Assembly: GCF_001708445.1 (NCBI RefSeq)
Contig: NZ_CP015637.1
Span: 1-64,000, forward strand
Length of the DNA: 64,000 nucleotides
From: Pseudomonas fluorescens
Lineage (GTDB): Bacteria; Pseudomonadota; Gammaproteobacteria; Pseudomonadales; Pseudomonadaceae
Direction: 5' to 3'
The position numbers were made by a program, and so were the translations under genes. The stretch's first letter is position 1. Every line of letters starts with the position of its first letter. The notes below the pieces were generated by a model. It did not search any database and was not told the origin of the DNA. It was given only the letters and a program-made list of their open reading frames with translations. Positions 52,774 to 62,734 of this stretch are shown one piece after another.

Positions 52774-53727
52774 ATGTCTGTGTTCACCCCCCTGGCTCGG
52801 CCCGAGCTGGAAACCTTTCTTGCCCCCTATGGGCTCGGCCGCCTGCTTGACTTCCAGGGGATTGCCGCTGGTAGCGAAAACACCAATTTTTTTATCAGCC
52901 TGGAGCAAGGCGAGTTCGTCCTGACCCTGGTTGAACGCGGCCCGGTCGCAGAAATGCCGTTCTTCATCGAACTGCTCGACGTGCTCCACGACGCCGACCT
53001 GCCCGTGCCCTACGCCCTGCGCACCACCGACGGCGTAGCCTTGCGCGAACTGGCCGGTAAACCGGCGTTGCTGCAACCGCGCCTGGCCGGCAAGCACATC
53101 AAGGACGCCAACGCCCAGCACTGCGCCCAGGTCGGCGACCTGCTCGGCCATCTGCACTTGGCGACGCAAGGCGAGAAAGTGCTGGAACGCAAGACTGATC
53201 GCGGGCTGAACTGGATGCTCAGCGAAGGCGCGCAGCTGATTTCGCACTTGAACGATGCACAGCAAAGCCTGTTGCAAGCTGCATTGACTGAAATCGAGGC
53301 CCACAAGGTCGAGATCCTCGCCCTGCCGCGCGCCAACGTTCACGCCGACCTGTTCCGTGACAACGCGATGTTCGAAGGCACGCACCTGACGGGCTTGATC
53401 GACTTCTATAACGCCTGTTCGGGGCCAATGTTGTACGACGTGGCGATCGCCCTGAATGACTGGTGTTCGGATGCCGACGGCGTGATAGATGGGCAACGTG
53501 CCCGTGCGCTGCTGGGTGCCTACGCAGGGCTACGGCCGTTCACCGCCAAGGAGGCCGAGTTGTGGCCGACCATGTTGCGCGTGGCCTGCGTGCGGTTCTG
53601 GCTGTCGCGCCTGATCGCCGCGGAATCCTTTGCCGGGCAAGATGTGTTGATCCACGATCCCGCCGAGTTCGAACATCGGTTGGCGCAACGCCAGCAGGTC
53701 ACCGTCCACCTGCCATTCGCGCTCTAA
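52774..53727 (+). CDS. thrB: Homoserine kinase (APH-fold type)
   Basis: The protein has 317 residues with the aminoglycoside phosphotransferase fold, unlike the GHMP-type E. coli enzyme. Features are FQGIAAGSENTNFFI near the N-terminus, the catalytic loop NVHADLFRDNAMF (Brenner-like HxDxxxxN) and LTGLIDFYNACSGPMLYDVA (metal-binding Asp). It phosphorylates L-homoserine in threonine synthesis. The start MSVFTPLARPELE at 52774 fits the family; an in-frame ATG at 52759 is possible. It ends next to a REP hairpin. Confidence 0.95.
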   Translation: MSVFTPLARPELETFLAPYGLGRLLDFQGIAAGSENTNFFISLEQGEFVLTLVERGPVAEMPFFIELLDVLHDADLPVPYALRTTDGVALRELAGKPALLQPRLAGKHIKDANAQHCAQVGDLLGHLHLATQGEKVLERKTDRGLNWMLSEGAQLISHLNDAQQSLLQAALTEIEAHKVEILALPRANVHADLFRDNAMFEGTHLTGLIDFYNACSGPMLYDVAIALNDWCSDADGVIDGQRARALLGAYAGLRPFTAKEAELWPTMLRVACVRFWLSRLIAAESFAGQDVLIHDPAEFEHRLAQRQQVTVHLPFAL

Positions 53728-53743
53728 GGACCCACCCGGTCAA

Positions 53744-53777
53744 AAATGTGGAAGGGGGCCTGCCCCCTCCCACATTT
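53744..53777. repeat. REP hairpin between thrB and znuA
   Basis: AAATGTGGAAGGGGGC and GCCCCCTCCCACATTT form a nearly perfect hairpin of the fluorescens REP family, between two convergent genes. It may also terminate both transcripts. Confidence 0.85.
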
Positions 53778-53792
53778 GATCTTGGTTGAGGC

Positions 53793-54722
53793 TTACAACG
53801 ACTCCAGGCAACCTGCCAGGTCATTCCCCAACTTATCCAACACCTGCTCGTAACCCTGGGCCGAAGCCGGGGTGTAGCCGCCCAGTGCATCCAGTTCCGC
53901 CAGTTTCACCGGCAAACCGGCCACCAAGGTCTCGGCAAGGCGCGGGCGCAAGGGTGGTTCACTGAACACGCAGGTCTTACCGACTTCCTGCAAACGCGTA
54001 CGCATCGCCGCCACATGCTGGGCGCCGGGTTGCACTTCGGCCGCGACGCTGAACACACCGGCGTGCTTGAGCCCATAAGCGTCTTCAAAGTAGTCGAAGG
54101 CCTCGTGGAACACGAAGTAAGGTTTGGCACTGACGCCTGCCATACGCGCTTTCAGGCGCGCGTCCAAAGCATCCAGGCGGCCATCAAACGCTTTCACGTT
54201 GCTCTGATAACGCTCGGCATTCTCCGGGTCAACGGCGCTGAGGTCCGCAGCCATGCGCGCGGCGATGACCCGCGCGTTGACGGTCGACAGCCACAAATGT
54301 GCATCCAGGCTGCCCGGGCGGTGATCGTGGTCATGTTCGTCAGCATCATCGGCGTGAGAATGGCTATCTTCGGCGAAACGACGCAATTTCATGCCCGGCA
54401 GGTCCTGCACCGCCACGGTTGCCGCCGTACGGCCCTTGAGCACGCGGGGCAGGAAGCTTTCCATGTCCGGGCCGATCCAATAGAGCAAGTCCACCGATTG
54501 CACACGCCGTACGTCGGATGGGCGCAAGGCGTAGTTATGGGGCGACGCGCCTGGCGGCAGCAGCACCTCTGGAATGGCCACACCCTCCTGCACAGCCGCG
54601 GCGATCAGTTGCAGCGGCTTGATGCTGGTCAGCACCTTGACCTCGGCCTGCGCGGCACCGGCAATGAACAAACTGGCGGCAAATACGACAAAAACGGGAA
54701 AAAGTCGGGACACGATGACCAC
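53793..54722 (-). CDS. znuA: Zinc ABC transporter substrate-binding protein
   Basis: The protein has 309 residues with a signal peptide (1 to about 26, AAQA). This cluster A-I solute-binding protein has zinc ligand regions LPPGASPHNYALRPSD and HLWLSTVNARVIA, and the charged loop HSHADDADEHDHDH (about 120-135) typical of ZnuA. It delivers zinc to ZnuBC. The start is GTG at 54722 (or GTG at 54713). It is divergent from zur with a 58-base gap that holds the likely Zur box. Confidence 0.95.
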   Translation of the reverse strand: MVIVSRLFPVFVVFAASLFIAGAAQAEVKVLTSIKPLQLIAAAVQEGVAIPEVLLPPGASPHNYALRPSDVRRVQSVDLLYWIGPDMESFLPRVLKGRTAATVAVQDLPGMKLRRFAEDSHSHADDADEHDHDHRPGSLDAHLWLSTVNARVIAARMAADLSAVDPENAERYQSNVKAFDGRLDALDARLKARMAGVSAKPYFVFHEAFDYFEDAYGLKHAGVFSVAAEVQPGAQHVAAMRTRLQEVGKTCVFSEPPLRPRLAETLVAGLPVKLAELDALGGYTPASAQGYEQVLDKLGNDLAGCLESL

Positions 54723-54740
54723 TCAATGGCGTAGGAACGG

Positions 54741-54753
54741 GTAACATAATAAC
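54741..54753. promoter_or_regulatory. Candidate Zur box between znuA and zur
   Basis: The minus strand reads GTTATTATGTTAC, a partial match to the palindromic GTTATA-n-TATAAC-type Zur operator (left half good, right half weak). It is the only AT-rich dyad in the short divergent gap, so it is the best placed candidate. Confidence 0.5.
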
Positions 54754-54780
54754 GTCTCTATCAAATGTCTGTCGCCGCTC

Positions 54781-55263
54781 ATGCCTATAACACCGCTTGC
54801 CAGCCGTCCCCACGACCACTCTCACTGCGTGCATACCGCGCTGTCGGAAGCCGATACCCTGTGCGCACAGAAGGGCTTGCGCCTGACTGCTTTGCGCCGG
54901 CGGGTGCTGGAGCTGGTGTGGCAAAGCCACAAGCCACTGGGCGCCTACGACATTCTCGGCGTGCTCAGCGAGCAGGACGGGCGCCGCGCCGCGCCGCCCA
55001 CGGTGTATCGCGCACTGGACTTCCTGCTGGACAACGGCCTGGTACACCGCATTGCCTCGCTCAACGCCTTTGTCGGCTGCAATCACCCGGAACACGCCCA
55101 TCAGGGCCAGTTCCTGATCTGCCGCAAGTGCCACGCCGCCATCGAGCTTGAACAAAAAAGCATCAGCGACGCCATTATCACGAGTTCCGCCGATGTCGGC
55201 TTCAAGGTGGAAGGGCAAACCGTCGAAGTCGTCGGTCTCTGCTCCGGTTGCCAGGGGGCTTGA
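54781..55263 (+). CDS. zur: Zinc uptake regulator Zur (Np20)
   Basis: This 160-residue Fur-family repressor has a winged helix (about 25-90, [25 protein letters not shown] and [19 protein letters not shown]) and a metal domain with HPEHAHQ, the structural CRKC and CSGC pairs. With zinc it represses znuA and zur-znuCB. Its stop overlaps the znuC start (TGATG), so regulator and transporter are co-translated. Confidence 0.95.
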   Translation: MPITPLASRPHDHSHCVHTALSEADTLCAQKGLRLTALRRRVLELVWQSHKPLGAYDILGVLSEQDGRRAAPPTVYRALDFLLDNGLVHRIASLNAFVGCNHPEHAHQGQFLICRKCHAAIELEQKSISDAIITSSADVGFKVEGQTVEVVGLCSGCQGA

Positions 55264-56048
55264 TGAGCAATGCGCTAATCCGCCTGGAGCAGGTCGGGGT
55301 CACGTTCGCCGGGCAAAACGTGCTGGATAACATCGCACTGAGTGTGGAGCCGGGGCAGATCGTCACCCTGATCGGCCCCAATGGCGCCGGCAAGACTACC
55401 CTGGTGCGCGCTGTCCTCGGCCTGCTCAAGCCCGACACTGGCAGCGTGTGGCGCAAGCCCAAGCTGCGCGTCGGCTATATGCCACAAAAACTGCATGTGG
55501 ACCCAACGCTGCCATTGTCCGTGCTGCGTTTCCTGCGCCTGGTACCCGGCGTGGACCGCCCCCGCGCGCAGGCGGCGCTCAAGGAAGTCGGCGCTGAACA
55601 CGTGATCGACAGCCCGGTGCAAAGCATCTCCGGGGGCGAAATGCAGCGCGTCTTGCTGGCCCGCGCCCTGTTGCGCGAGCCTGAACTGCTGGTGCTCGAT
55701 GAGCCGGTACAAGGCGTCGACGTCGCTGGCCAGGCCGAGCTGTACAGCCTGATCACCCGCCTGCGCGACCGCCATGGCTGCGGTGTGCTGATGGTTTCCC
55801 ACGACCTGCACCTGGTGATGAGTACCACTGACCAGGTGGTGTGCCTCAACCGTCATGTGTGCTGCTCCGGCCACCCGGAACAGGTCAGCGGCGATCCGGC
55901 GTTTGTCGAACTGTTCGGCAAGAACGCACAGAGCCTGGCGATCTACCACCACCATCACGACCACGCCCATGACCTGCATGGCGCCGTGGTCGACGATTCC
56001 GCGACGCCTCACACCCACGTTCATGGAGATAGCTGCAAGCATGGCTGA
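55263..56048 (+). CDS. znuC: Zinc ABC transporter ATP-binding protein
   Basis: The protein has 261 residues. Walker [19 protein letters not shown], signature [18 protein letters not shown], Walker [14 protein letters not shown] and H-loop [10 protein letters not shown] are present. The C-terminal ~35 residues are unusually His-rich ([10 protein letters not shown] and [11 protein letters not shown]), probably a cytoplasmic zinc-binding tail. It energises ZnuB. The start at 55263 overlaps zur by one base, and its end overlaps znuB by 8 bases. Confidence 0.95.
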   Translation: MSNALIRLEQVGVTFAGQNVLDNIALSVEPGQIVTLIGPNGAGKTTLVRAVLGLLKPDTGSVWRKPKLRVGYMPQKLHVDPTLPLSVLRFLRLVPGVDRPRAQAALKEVGAEHVIDSPVQSISGGEMQRVLLARALLREPELLVLDEPVQGVDVAGQAELYSLITRLRDRHGCGVLMVSHDLHLVMSTTDQVVCLNRHVCCSGHPEQVSGDPAFVELFGKNAQSLAIYHHHHDHAHDLHGAVVDDSATPHTHVHGDSCKHG

Positions 56049-56829
56049 TTTTCTGCTCTACGCCCTGCTGGCAGGCTTGGCTCTGGCGCTGGTGGCGGGC
56101 CCCCTGGGTTCGTTCGTGGTCTGGCGGCGCATGGCTTACTTCGGCGACACGTTGTCGCATGCCGCGCTGCTGGGCGTAGCCATGGGTTTCCTGCTGGACG
56201 TCAGCCCGACCATCGCCGTGACGGCAGGCTGCCTGCTGCTGGCGGTACTGCTCGTGACCCTGCAACAGCGCCAACCGCTGGCCTCCGACACGCTGCTGGG
56301 CATCCTGGCGCCGAGCACGCTGTCCCTGGGCCTGGTGGTGCTGAGCTTCATGCATGAAGTGCGCATCGACCTGATGGCCTACCTGTTCGGTGACTTGCTG
56401 GCAATCAGCCCAACCGACCTGGCCTGGATCCTCGGCGGCAGCGCAGCCGTGCTGGTGCTGCTGGTGAGCCTGTGGCGGCCACTGCTGGCGATCACCGTGC
56501 ATGAGGAGCTGGCCACCGTCGAAGGCTTGCCCGTCCCCGCTCTGCGCATGGCGCTGATGTTGTTGATCGCAGTGGTGATCGCTGTCGCGATGAAGATTGT
56601 CGGCGTATTGTTGATCACATCGCTGCTGATCATCCCCGCAGCCGCCGCCCAGCGTCACGCCCGTTCACCGGAGCAGATGGCGCTCGGCGCCAGCCTGCTG
56701 GGGATGCTTGCGGTATGCGGGGGCCTGGCGCTGTCCTGGTTCAAGGACACCCCGGCAGGACCGTCGATTGTGGTCACGGCCGCCGCCCTGTTTCTGCTGA
56801 GTTTTGTCCTGCCCCGTCGAGGGGTGTAG
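56041..56829 (+). CDS. znuB: Zinc ABC transporter permease
   Basis: The protein has 262 residues with about eight membrane helices. The ABC-3 family motif regions are [24 protein letters not shown] and [36 protein letters not shown]. It forms the inner-membrane zinc channel with ZnuC. The start overlaps the znuC end by 8 bases. Last gene of the zur-znuC-znuB transcript, 37 bases before the next gene. Confidence 0.95.
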   Translation: MADFLLYALLAGLALALVAGPLGSFVVWRRMAYFGDTLSHAALLGVAMGFLLDVSPTIAVTAGCLLLAVLLVTLQQRQPLASDTLLGILAPSTLSLGLVVLSFMHEVRIDLMAYLFGDLLAISPTDLAWILGGSAAVLVLLVSLWRPLLAITVHEELATVEGLPVPALRMALMLLIAVVIAVAMKIVGVLLITSLLIIPAAAAQRHARSPEQMALGASLLGMLAVCGGLALSWFKDTPAGPSIVVTAAALFLLSFVLPRRGV

Positions 56830-56866
56830 ACTTGCTCGCTTTTTGCGCAAATAGAGAGTCGCAGGA

Positions 56867-57586
56867 ATGAAGCCGTTCACCTCCCGTTATCTGCTCCTTG
56901 CCGCATTTTCCCTGCTGCTGGGCGCCTGTCAAAGCACACCGCCCGCCGCCCCCGAGGCGCCTGACGCGCGCGCTGCGACCATCGCAAAGCTGGAGCAAAA
57001 CCTCGCCAGCAGTGAGCTGGCCACCGCCGAAGACCAGCTCGCCGCATTGCAGGCCGAGTCGCCCAACGACCCAGCGCTGGAGGCGTACCAGCGCCAATTG
57101 GCCGAAGCCTATCTGCAACGCAGTCAAATCGTATTGCAAAAAGGCGATGTCAACGCCGCCGCCACCGCCCTGAGCCGCGCCCGTGCATTGATGCCCAAGG
57201 CCCCGGCGCTGACGGGTGGGGTAAACAGCGCCATCACCCACGCCCGCAAAGCCGAGCTGGACAAAGCCGAGGCCGCCCTGAAAGCCGCCGAAACCAAACC
57301 CGTCGCCAAGGTCATCGACCCGTCCGCCCAAAGCACTACCGTAGCGCTGAACCTCACCGATATCGAAGAACTGCGCCATCAACTGGACGCCATCGCTACC
57401 GATGTCGTGAATTACCAGTGTGAAGTCAGCCTCCAGGTGCCGCGCACCCAGGATTACCCGTGGCTGGCCACGCTACTGACCAAACGGGTAAAGCGGATTG
57501 ATTCGGGGTATGACCTGAAGATTCAACGGCAGATTCTGAAGAACATCTCGGCGCAGGTTGTGCTGACTCCGCGTAAGGCGGAATGA
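56867..57586 (+). CDS. Putative lipoprotein with TPR-like helical region
   Basis: The protein has 239 residues with a lipoprotein signal (LLAAFSLLLGACQST). The helical middle part (about 30-140) is rich in Ala, Leu and Glu (LEQNLASSELATAEDQLAALQAE; GDVNAAATALSRARALMP) and looks TPR-like. The C-terminal part (about 150-239) is mixed, with VNYQCEVSLQVP. I do not recognise a characterised function. It follows znuB closely and might be co-transcribed, a hint of an envelope or metal-related role only. Confidence 0.75.
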   Translation: MKPFTSRYLLLAAFSLLLGACQSTPPAAPEAPDARAATIAKLEQNLASSELATAEDQLAALQAESPNDPALEAYQRQLAEAYLQRSQIVLQKGDVNAAATALSRARALMPKAPALTGGVNSAITHARKAELDKAEAALKAAETKPVAKVIDPSAQSTTVALNLTDIEELRHQLDAIATDVVNYQCEVSLQVPRTQDYPWLATLLTKRVKRIDSGYDLKIQRQILKNISAQVVLTPRKAE

Positions 57587-57588
57587 CG

Positions 57589-57656
57589 CATCGGGGGCAA
57601 GCGCCCTCCCACATTTGGAATACATTTCAAATGTGGGAGGGCGCTTGCCCCCGATG
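57589..57656. repeat. Perfect REPIN hairpin (29-bp arms)
   Basis: Two arms of 29 bases, CATCGGGGGCAAGCGCCC... and its exact inverse ...GGGCGCTTGCCCCCGATG, flank a 10-base loop (57618-57627). Arms are identical and carry a variant core (GGGCGCTTGCCCCC). It lies between the lipoprotein gene and katE, which converge. Confidence 0.95.
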
Positions 57657-57680
57657 ACGATCTAACAAACAACCAAAAAA

Positions 57681-59822
57681 TCAGGCCGGGATCGCCTTGG
57701 CCTTCGGCTCACGATCCCAAACCCGATGCTGGGCAATCGCGGCAAAAAACGCCTTGAACGCTTTCGCATCCGAACCAACGATCAACCCCGCATCCGCCTC
57801 AAGCTTGAGCAAATCCAGCAATGGCTTCGCGTCACTGGCCACCGTGATCGCTTTCAGATGCTTGTAGGCTTCCAGCAGGAAGTGCAACGCCACACCATCA
57901 CCGCTCAAGGCTTTCACCGAGTCTTTCCCGCCAGGCACGAACACCGCGTCAAACGCAATGGACGGCATGCCTTCCATTGACGCATCCACCTTCAGGCGCT
58001 TGCCATCAGCCGTCTTCACCGGCGCCGAAGTCGGCCCCAACAGCTTGGCATGGGCACCCTCAGCTTCCAGCGCCTTCTTCAGCGCATCAATCGCTGTGCC
58101 ATCCACGCCATCAGCGGCAAGGATCGCCACTTTGCGCGTCTTGATATCGCCCGACAGCAGGTTCACCTGGCTCAGCGCCGGCGACTCTTTCAAGGACGTC
58201 TTGCGTGGCGGTACCGTGCCCTTGGTCGGCGCCGGTAAACCGAGGTTCTGCGCCACGCGCTTGGCCAGTTCCAGATCGATATTGGCCAGAATCTCGTTGA
58301 CCTGGCGCGCACGGATAAACTCACGCTCCACCTTACCCAACTCGAAGCTGTAGGCCGCGATGATGTGCTCTTTCTCATGATGGCTCATGCTGTTGAAGAA
58401 CAGCGTGGCTTGGGAAAAGTGATCGCCAAACGACTCACTGCGTTCACGGACCTTATTCGCGTCGACCCGCTCATAGTAGGTCTCAAAACCGCCATCCTGA
58501 GCGGCTGCCGGGGTTTCTTTGGGCCAGCCGCCGTCAATCGAGTTGGGCTCGTAGGCCGCACGGCCCTTGTCGATCACCGTGCGATGCTGGGCGTCGCGCT
58601 GACCATTATGGAAAGGCACTACCGGCCGGTTGATCGGCAGCTCATGGAAGTTCGGCCCTCCCAGTCGGCTGATCTGGGTATCCGTGTAGGAAAACAGACG
58701 GCCTTGCAGCAGCGGGTCATTGGTGAAGTCGATACCTGGGACGATATGGCCAGGGCAGAACGCAACTTGCTCGACTTCAGCAAAGAAGTTGTCCGGGTTG
58801 CGGTTAAGCACCATCTTGCCCAGCGGGGTGATGGGCACCAGCTCCTCGGGGATGATCTTGGTCGGGTCCAGCAGGTCGAAGTCGAACTTATGCTCATCTT
58901 CTTCGGCGACGATTTGTACACCCAGCTCCCACTCAGGGTAATCGCCACTTTCGATGGCTTCCCACAGGTCGCGGCGGTGGTAGTCGGTGTCTTTACCGGC
59001 AAGCTTTTGCGCCTCGTCCCACACCAGCGAGCAGGTGCCGACCTTTGGATGCCAGTGGAATTTCACGAAGCTCGACTTACCTTCGGTATTGATCAAGCGG
59101 AAGGTATGAATACCGAACCCCTGCATGGCGCGCAGGCTTTTTGGAATGGCACGGTCGGACATTGCCCACAGCACCATGTGTGCCGACTCCGGCTGCAGCG
59201 AGACAAAATCCCAAAACGTATCGTGCGCCGAGCCGCCGGTAGGAATCTCGTTGTGCGGCTCAGGTTTTACCGCGTGCACAAAGTCGGGAAACTTGATCGC
59301 ATCCTGGATGAAAAATACCGGCATGTTGTTGCCCACCAGGTCGAAGTTGCCTTCGTCGGTGAAGAACTTCACGGCAAAGCCCCGCACGTCGCGCACGGTA
59401 TCGCCCGAACCACGCGGGCCCTGCACCGTAGAAAAGCGCACGAACACCGGGGTTTTATGCTCGGGGTTCCGCAGGAAGCCAGCCTTACTCAGCGCTGAAT
59501 GGTTTGCATAGGTCTGGAAATACCCATGGGCGCCCGTACCACGGGCATGCACGATGCGCTCCGGGATACGTTCGTGATCGAAGTGCGTGATTTTCTCACG
59601 CATGATGAAGTCTTCCAGCAGCGACGGGCCGCGGGCGCCGACTTTCAACGTGTTCTGGTTATCGGAAATCTTTACGCCTTGGTTGGTACGCAGCGCCTGG
59701 CCGGTCGCGTCGGAACGGAACGCCTCCAGGGCCTGCAGCTTGGCGTTGGTGTTGCCACGGTCCAGGGTATCGGTACCCGCGAGTTCACTCTTCGGCGGGG
59801 TAGCTGGCTTCTTGGTACTCAT
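57681..59822 (-). CDS. katE: Monofunctional large-subunit catalase (HPII type)
   Basis: The protein has 713 residues, clade 2 catalase. The core (about 50-530) has [16 protein letters not shown] (catalytic His), [24 protein letters not shown] (catalytic Asn) and the haem Tyr in [15 protein letters not shown]. The extra C-terminal flavodoxin-like domain (about 550-713; [22 protein letters not shown]) identifies the HPII/KatE class. Cytoplasmic tetramer that removes H2O2 in stationary phase. The start at 59822 has AAGGAG 8 bases upstream; the longer frame to 59894 is rejected. Confidence 0.96.
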   Translation of the reverse strand: MSTKKPATPPKSELAGTDTLDRGNTNAKLQALEAFRSDATGQALRTNQGVKISDNQNTLKVGARGPSLLEDFIMREKITHFDHERIPERIVHARGTGAHGYFQTYANHSALSKAGFLRNPEHKTPVFVRFSTVQGPRGSGDTVRDVRGFAVKFFTDEGNFDLVGNNMPVFFIQDAIKFPDFVHAVKPEPHNEIPTGGSAHDTFWDFVSLQPESAHMVLWAMSDRAIPKSLRAMQGFGIHTFRLINTEGKSSFVKFHWHPKVGTCSLVWDEAQKLAGKDTDYHRRDLWEAIESGDYPEWELGVQIVAEEDEHKFDFDLLDPTKIIPEELVPITPLGKMVLNRNPDNFFAEVEQVAFCPGHIVPGIDFTNDPLLQGRLFSYTDTQISRLGGPNFHELPINRPVVPFHNGQRDAQHRTVIDKGRAAYEPNSIDGGWPKETPAAAQDGGFETYYERVDANKVRERSESFGDHFSQATLFFNSMSHHEKEHIIAAYSFELGKVEREFIRARQVNEILANIDLELAKRVAQNLGLPAPTKGTVPPRKTSLKESPALSQVNLLSGDIKTRKVAILAADGVDGTAIDALKKALEAEGAHAKLLGPTSAPVKTADGKRLKVDASMEGMPSIAFDAVFVPGGKDSVKALSGDGVALHFLLEAYKHLKAITVASDAKPLLDLLKLEADAGLIVGSDAKAFKAFFAAIAQHRVWDREPKAKAIPA

Positions 59823-60087
59823 CAGACAAAACTCCTTATTCAAAGTGGCCAGAGCGGTCCCCGGCTCGTTTGAGCAAAACCCCAGGCACGGCACCTGGGA
59901 AATCGCGTTGCTTAAGTAGTGACTGACGCAGTTTTGTACCGTTCCTTTTTTATGACCTTTGATCGCGTTATTGCCAAATCGCTGGATGAATGCGAAATAA
60001 ATGCTAAGAAACGCTATACGGACAGGCTAAAATGCGCGCCCGGCTAACCGCTGATCCCTTTTCCATGCGCCCCACAAGGTTCGCTAC

Positions 60088-61095
60088 GTGATCGAGTTTC
60101 ATAACGTCCATAAAACCTACCGCGTCGCCGGTAAGGATATCCCCGCACTGCACCCCACCAGCCTGCGCGTAGAGAACGGCCAGGTGTTTGGCCTGATCGG
60201 CCATTCGGGTGCGGGTAAAAGCACCCTGCTGCGCCTGATCAACCGCCTGGAAGAACCCAGCGGCGGCCAGATCAATGTCGACGGTGAAGAAGTCACGGCC
60301 CTGGACGCCAACGGCCTGCGTCGTTTCCGCCAGCAGGTCGGGATGATCTTCCAACACTTCAATCTGCTGGCCTCCAAGACCGTTGCCGACAACGTGGCAC
60401 TGCCGCTGACCCTGGCCGGCGAATTGTCCCGCAGGGAAATCGACCAGCGCGTGGCCGAATTGCTCGCTCGTGTCGGGCTGTCGGACCATGCCAGGAAATA
60501 CCCGGCGCAGCTGTCCGGCGGCCAGAAGCAGCGCGTCGGTATCGCCCGCGCCCTGGCGACCAAACCCAAGATTCTGCTGTGCGACGAAGCCACCAGCGCC
60601 CTCGACCCGCAGACCACCGCCTCGGTCCTGCAATTGCTGGCCGAGATCAACCGCGAGTTGAAACTGACCATCGTGCTGATCACCCATGAAATGGATGTGA
60701 TCCGCCGCGTGTGCGACCAGGTCGCCGTGATGGACGCCGGCGTGATCGTCGAGCAAGGCTCGGTGGCCGATGTGTTCCTGCACCCCAAGCACGCGACCAC
60801 CAAGCGCTTCGTGCAGGAAGCCGAGCAGGTCGATGAAGGCGAGCAGCGCGATGACTTCGCCCATGTACCAGGCCGTATCGTGCGCCTGACATTCCAGGGC
60901 GAAGCGACCTACGCGCCGCTGCTGGGTACCGTCGCTCGCGAAACGGGGGTGGACTACAGCATCCTTGCCGGGCGTATCGACCGCATCAAAGACATCCCCT
61001 ACGGGCAACTGACCCTCGCCGTCACCGGCGGCGACATGGAAGCGGCCTTCGCGCGCTTCACCGCCGCAGACGTCCACATGGAGGTCCTGCGCTAA
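60088..61095 (+). CDS. metN: Methionine ABC transporter ATP-binding protein
   Basis: The protein has 335 residues. The ABC domain (1 to about 240) has Walker [18 protein letters not shown], signature [19 protein letters not shown], Walker [14 protein letters not shown] and H-loop [10 protein letters not shown]. The C-terminal NIL domain (about 260-335) gives methionine feedback inhibition. The start is GTG at 60088 with AAGG 8-9 bases upstream. Its stop overlaps the metI start (TAATG). First gene of metNIQ. Confidence 0.95.
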   Translation: MIEFHNVHKTYRVAGKDIPALHPTSLRVENGQVFGLIGHSGAGKSTLLRLINRLEEPSGGQINVDGEEVTALDANGLRRFRQQVGMIFQHFNLLASKTVADNVALPLTLAGELSRREIDQRVAELLARVGLSDHARKYPAQLSGGQKQRVGIARALATKPKILLCDEATSALDPQTTASVLQLLAEINRELKLTIVLITHEMDVIRRVCDQVAVMDAGVIVEQGSVADVFLHPKHATTKRFVQEAEQVDEGEQRDDFAHVPGRIVRLTFQGEATYAPLLGTVARETGVDYSILAGRIDRIKDIPYGQLTLAVTGGDMEAAFARFTAADVHMEVLR

Positions 61096-61769
61096 TGGAA
61101 GTCCTGTTGAGTTTCTTCGCCAATATCGACTGGTCCGAAATCTGGCTCGCCACCGGCGACACCATGATCATGTTATTTGGCTCGCTGTTCTTCACTGTGC
61201 TTCTCGGCCTGCCACTGGGCGTGCTGTTGTTCCTGTGCAGCCCGCGCCAGTTGTTCGAACAAAAAGGTGTATACGCGCTGCTGTCGCTGATCGTGAACAT
61301 CCTGCGTTCGCTGCCGTTCATCATCCTGTTGATCGTGATGATCCCGTTCACGGTACTGATCACCGGCACATCGCTGGGCGTGGCCGGCGCTATCCCGCCA
61401 CTCGTCGTCGGGGCAACGCCATTTTTTGCACGGCTGGTGGAAACCGCCTTGCGCGAAGTCGACCGCGGCATCATCGAAGCCACCCAGTCCATGGGCGCCA
61501 GCACGCGTCAGATCATTACCAACGCCCTGCTGCCCGAAGCCCGCCCCGGCATTTTCGCGGCGATCACGGTGACGGCGATTACATTGGTGTCCTACACCGC
61601 CATGGCCGGTGTGGTCGGCGCCGGTGGCCTGGGTGACTTGGCGATCCGCTTCGGTTACCAGCGTTTCCAAACCGACGTGATGGTGGTCACCGTGGTGATG
61701 CTGTTGGTTCTGGTGCAAATTCTGCAAACCGTCGGCGACAAGCTGGTGGTGCACTTTTCTCGAAAATAA
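61095..61769 (+). CDS. metI: Methionine ABC transporter permease
   Basis: The protein has 224 residues with about five membrane helices. The coupling motif region reads EVDRGIIEATQSMGASTRQIITNALLPEARPGIFAAI, and the MetI segment YTAMAGVVGAGGLGDLAIRFGYQRF is present. Inner membrane; forms a dimer with MetN. The start overlaps metN by one base. Confidence 0.95.
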   Translation: MEVLLSFFANIDWSEIWLATGDTMIMLFGSLFFTVLLGLPLGVLLFLCSPRQLFEQKGVYALLSLIVNILRSLPFIILLIVMIPFTVLITGTSLGVAGAIPPLVVGATPFFARLVETALREVDRGIIEATQSMGASTRQIITNALLPEARPGIFAAITVTAITLVSYTAMAGVVGAGGLGDLAIRFGYQRFQTDVMVVTVVMLLVLVQILQTVGDKLVVHFSRK

Positions 61770-61819
61770 CGGCCATTGCCGGCCCCCGCCGGCACATGCC
61801 CGAACAAGGAGCTTGCTGG

Positions 61820-62590
61820 ATGAAAAAACTACTGGTTGCTTTCGCCGCCGTCGCCGCGTTTTCCGCCCACGCCGAGACAATTACCGTCGCTGCGTCGCCG
61901 GTACCCCATGCGGAAATCCTCGAATTCGTGAAGCCTGCACTCGCCAAAGAGGGCGTGGACCTGCAAGTCAAAGTCTTCACCGACTACGTGCAGCCGAACG
62001 TGCAAGTGGCTGAAAAACGCCTGGACGCCAACTTCTTCCAGCACCAGCCGTACCTTGATGAGTTCAACAAAGCCAAGGGCACTCAGCTGGTGAGCGTCGG
62101 CGCCGTGCACCTGGAGCCCCTGGGTGCTTACTCGAGCAAGTACAAAAAGCTGGAAGACCTGCCGGACGGTGCCAACGTAGTGATCCCGAACGACGCCACC
62201 AATGGCGGCCGCGCGCTGTTGCTGCTGGCCAAGCACAACCTGATCACCCTGAAGGACCCGACCAACATCCTGTCGACCATCAAGGACATCACCGGCAACC
62301 CGAAAAAACTCAAGTTCCGTGAACTGGAAGCCGCCACCCTGCCGCGTGTGCTGACCCAGGTCGACCTGGCGCTGATCAACACCAACTACGCGCTGGAAGC
62401 CAAGCTGGACCCATCCAAGGACGCCCTGGTGATCGAAGGCAATGACTCGCCTTACGTGAACATCCTGGTAACCCGCGAAGACAACAAGGATTCGGACGCC
62501 GTGAAAAAGCTGGTTGCCGCCCTGCACACGCCTGAGGTGAAGCAGTTCATCCAAGAGAAGTACAAAGGCGCAATCCTGCCGGCGTTCTGA
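61820..62590 (+). CDS. metQ: Methionine-binding protein MetQ
   Basis: The protein has 256 residues with an N-terminal signal (1-18, SAHA) but no lipobox cysteine, so unlike E. coli MetQ it appears to be a soluble periplasmic protein. NLPA-family motifs are ITVAASPVPHAEILEFVKPALAKEGVDLQVKVFTDYVQPN, NFFQHQPYLDEFN and ATNGGRALLLLAKHNLI. It delivers methionine (D or L) to MetNI. GGAG lies 9 bases before the ATG. Confidence 0.94.
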   Translation: MKKLLVAFAAVAAFSAHAETITVAASPVPHAEILEFVKPALAKEGVDLQVKVFTDYVQPNVQVAEKRLDANFFQHQPYLDEFNKAKGTQLVSVGAVHLEPLGAYSSKYKKLEDLPDGANVVIPNDATNGGRALLLLAKHNLITLKDPTNILSTIKDITGNPKKLKFRELEAATLPRVLTQVDLALINTNYALEAKLDPSKDALVIEGNDSPYVNILVTREDNKDSDAVKKLVAALHTPEVKQFIQEKYKGAILPAF

Positions 62591-62625
62591 TCCGACTCGG
62601 TCTCCAACACTCTGGAGATCAAAAA

Positions 62626-62717
62626 ATGTGGGAGGGGGCTTGCCCCCGATTGCGGAGTATCAGTCGCTGCATCAGCTGACTGATCTGCCGCCATCGGGGG
62701 CAAGCCCCCTCCCACAT
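62626..62717. repeat. REPIN between metQ and sco
   Basis: ATGTGGGAGGGGGCTTGCCC and its inverse flank a 45-base spacer that itself contains CAGTCGCTGCATCAGCTGACTG. It lies between convergent genes. Confidence 0.92.
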
Positions 62718-62734
62718 GTGTTTTGTATTACCTG

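Noticed and set aside
59823..60087. SAM riboswitch or MetJ boxes before metN
   Set aside because: No SAM-aptamer-like stems or AGACGTCT-type boxes are seen. The gap only has to hold the katE and metN promoters.
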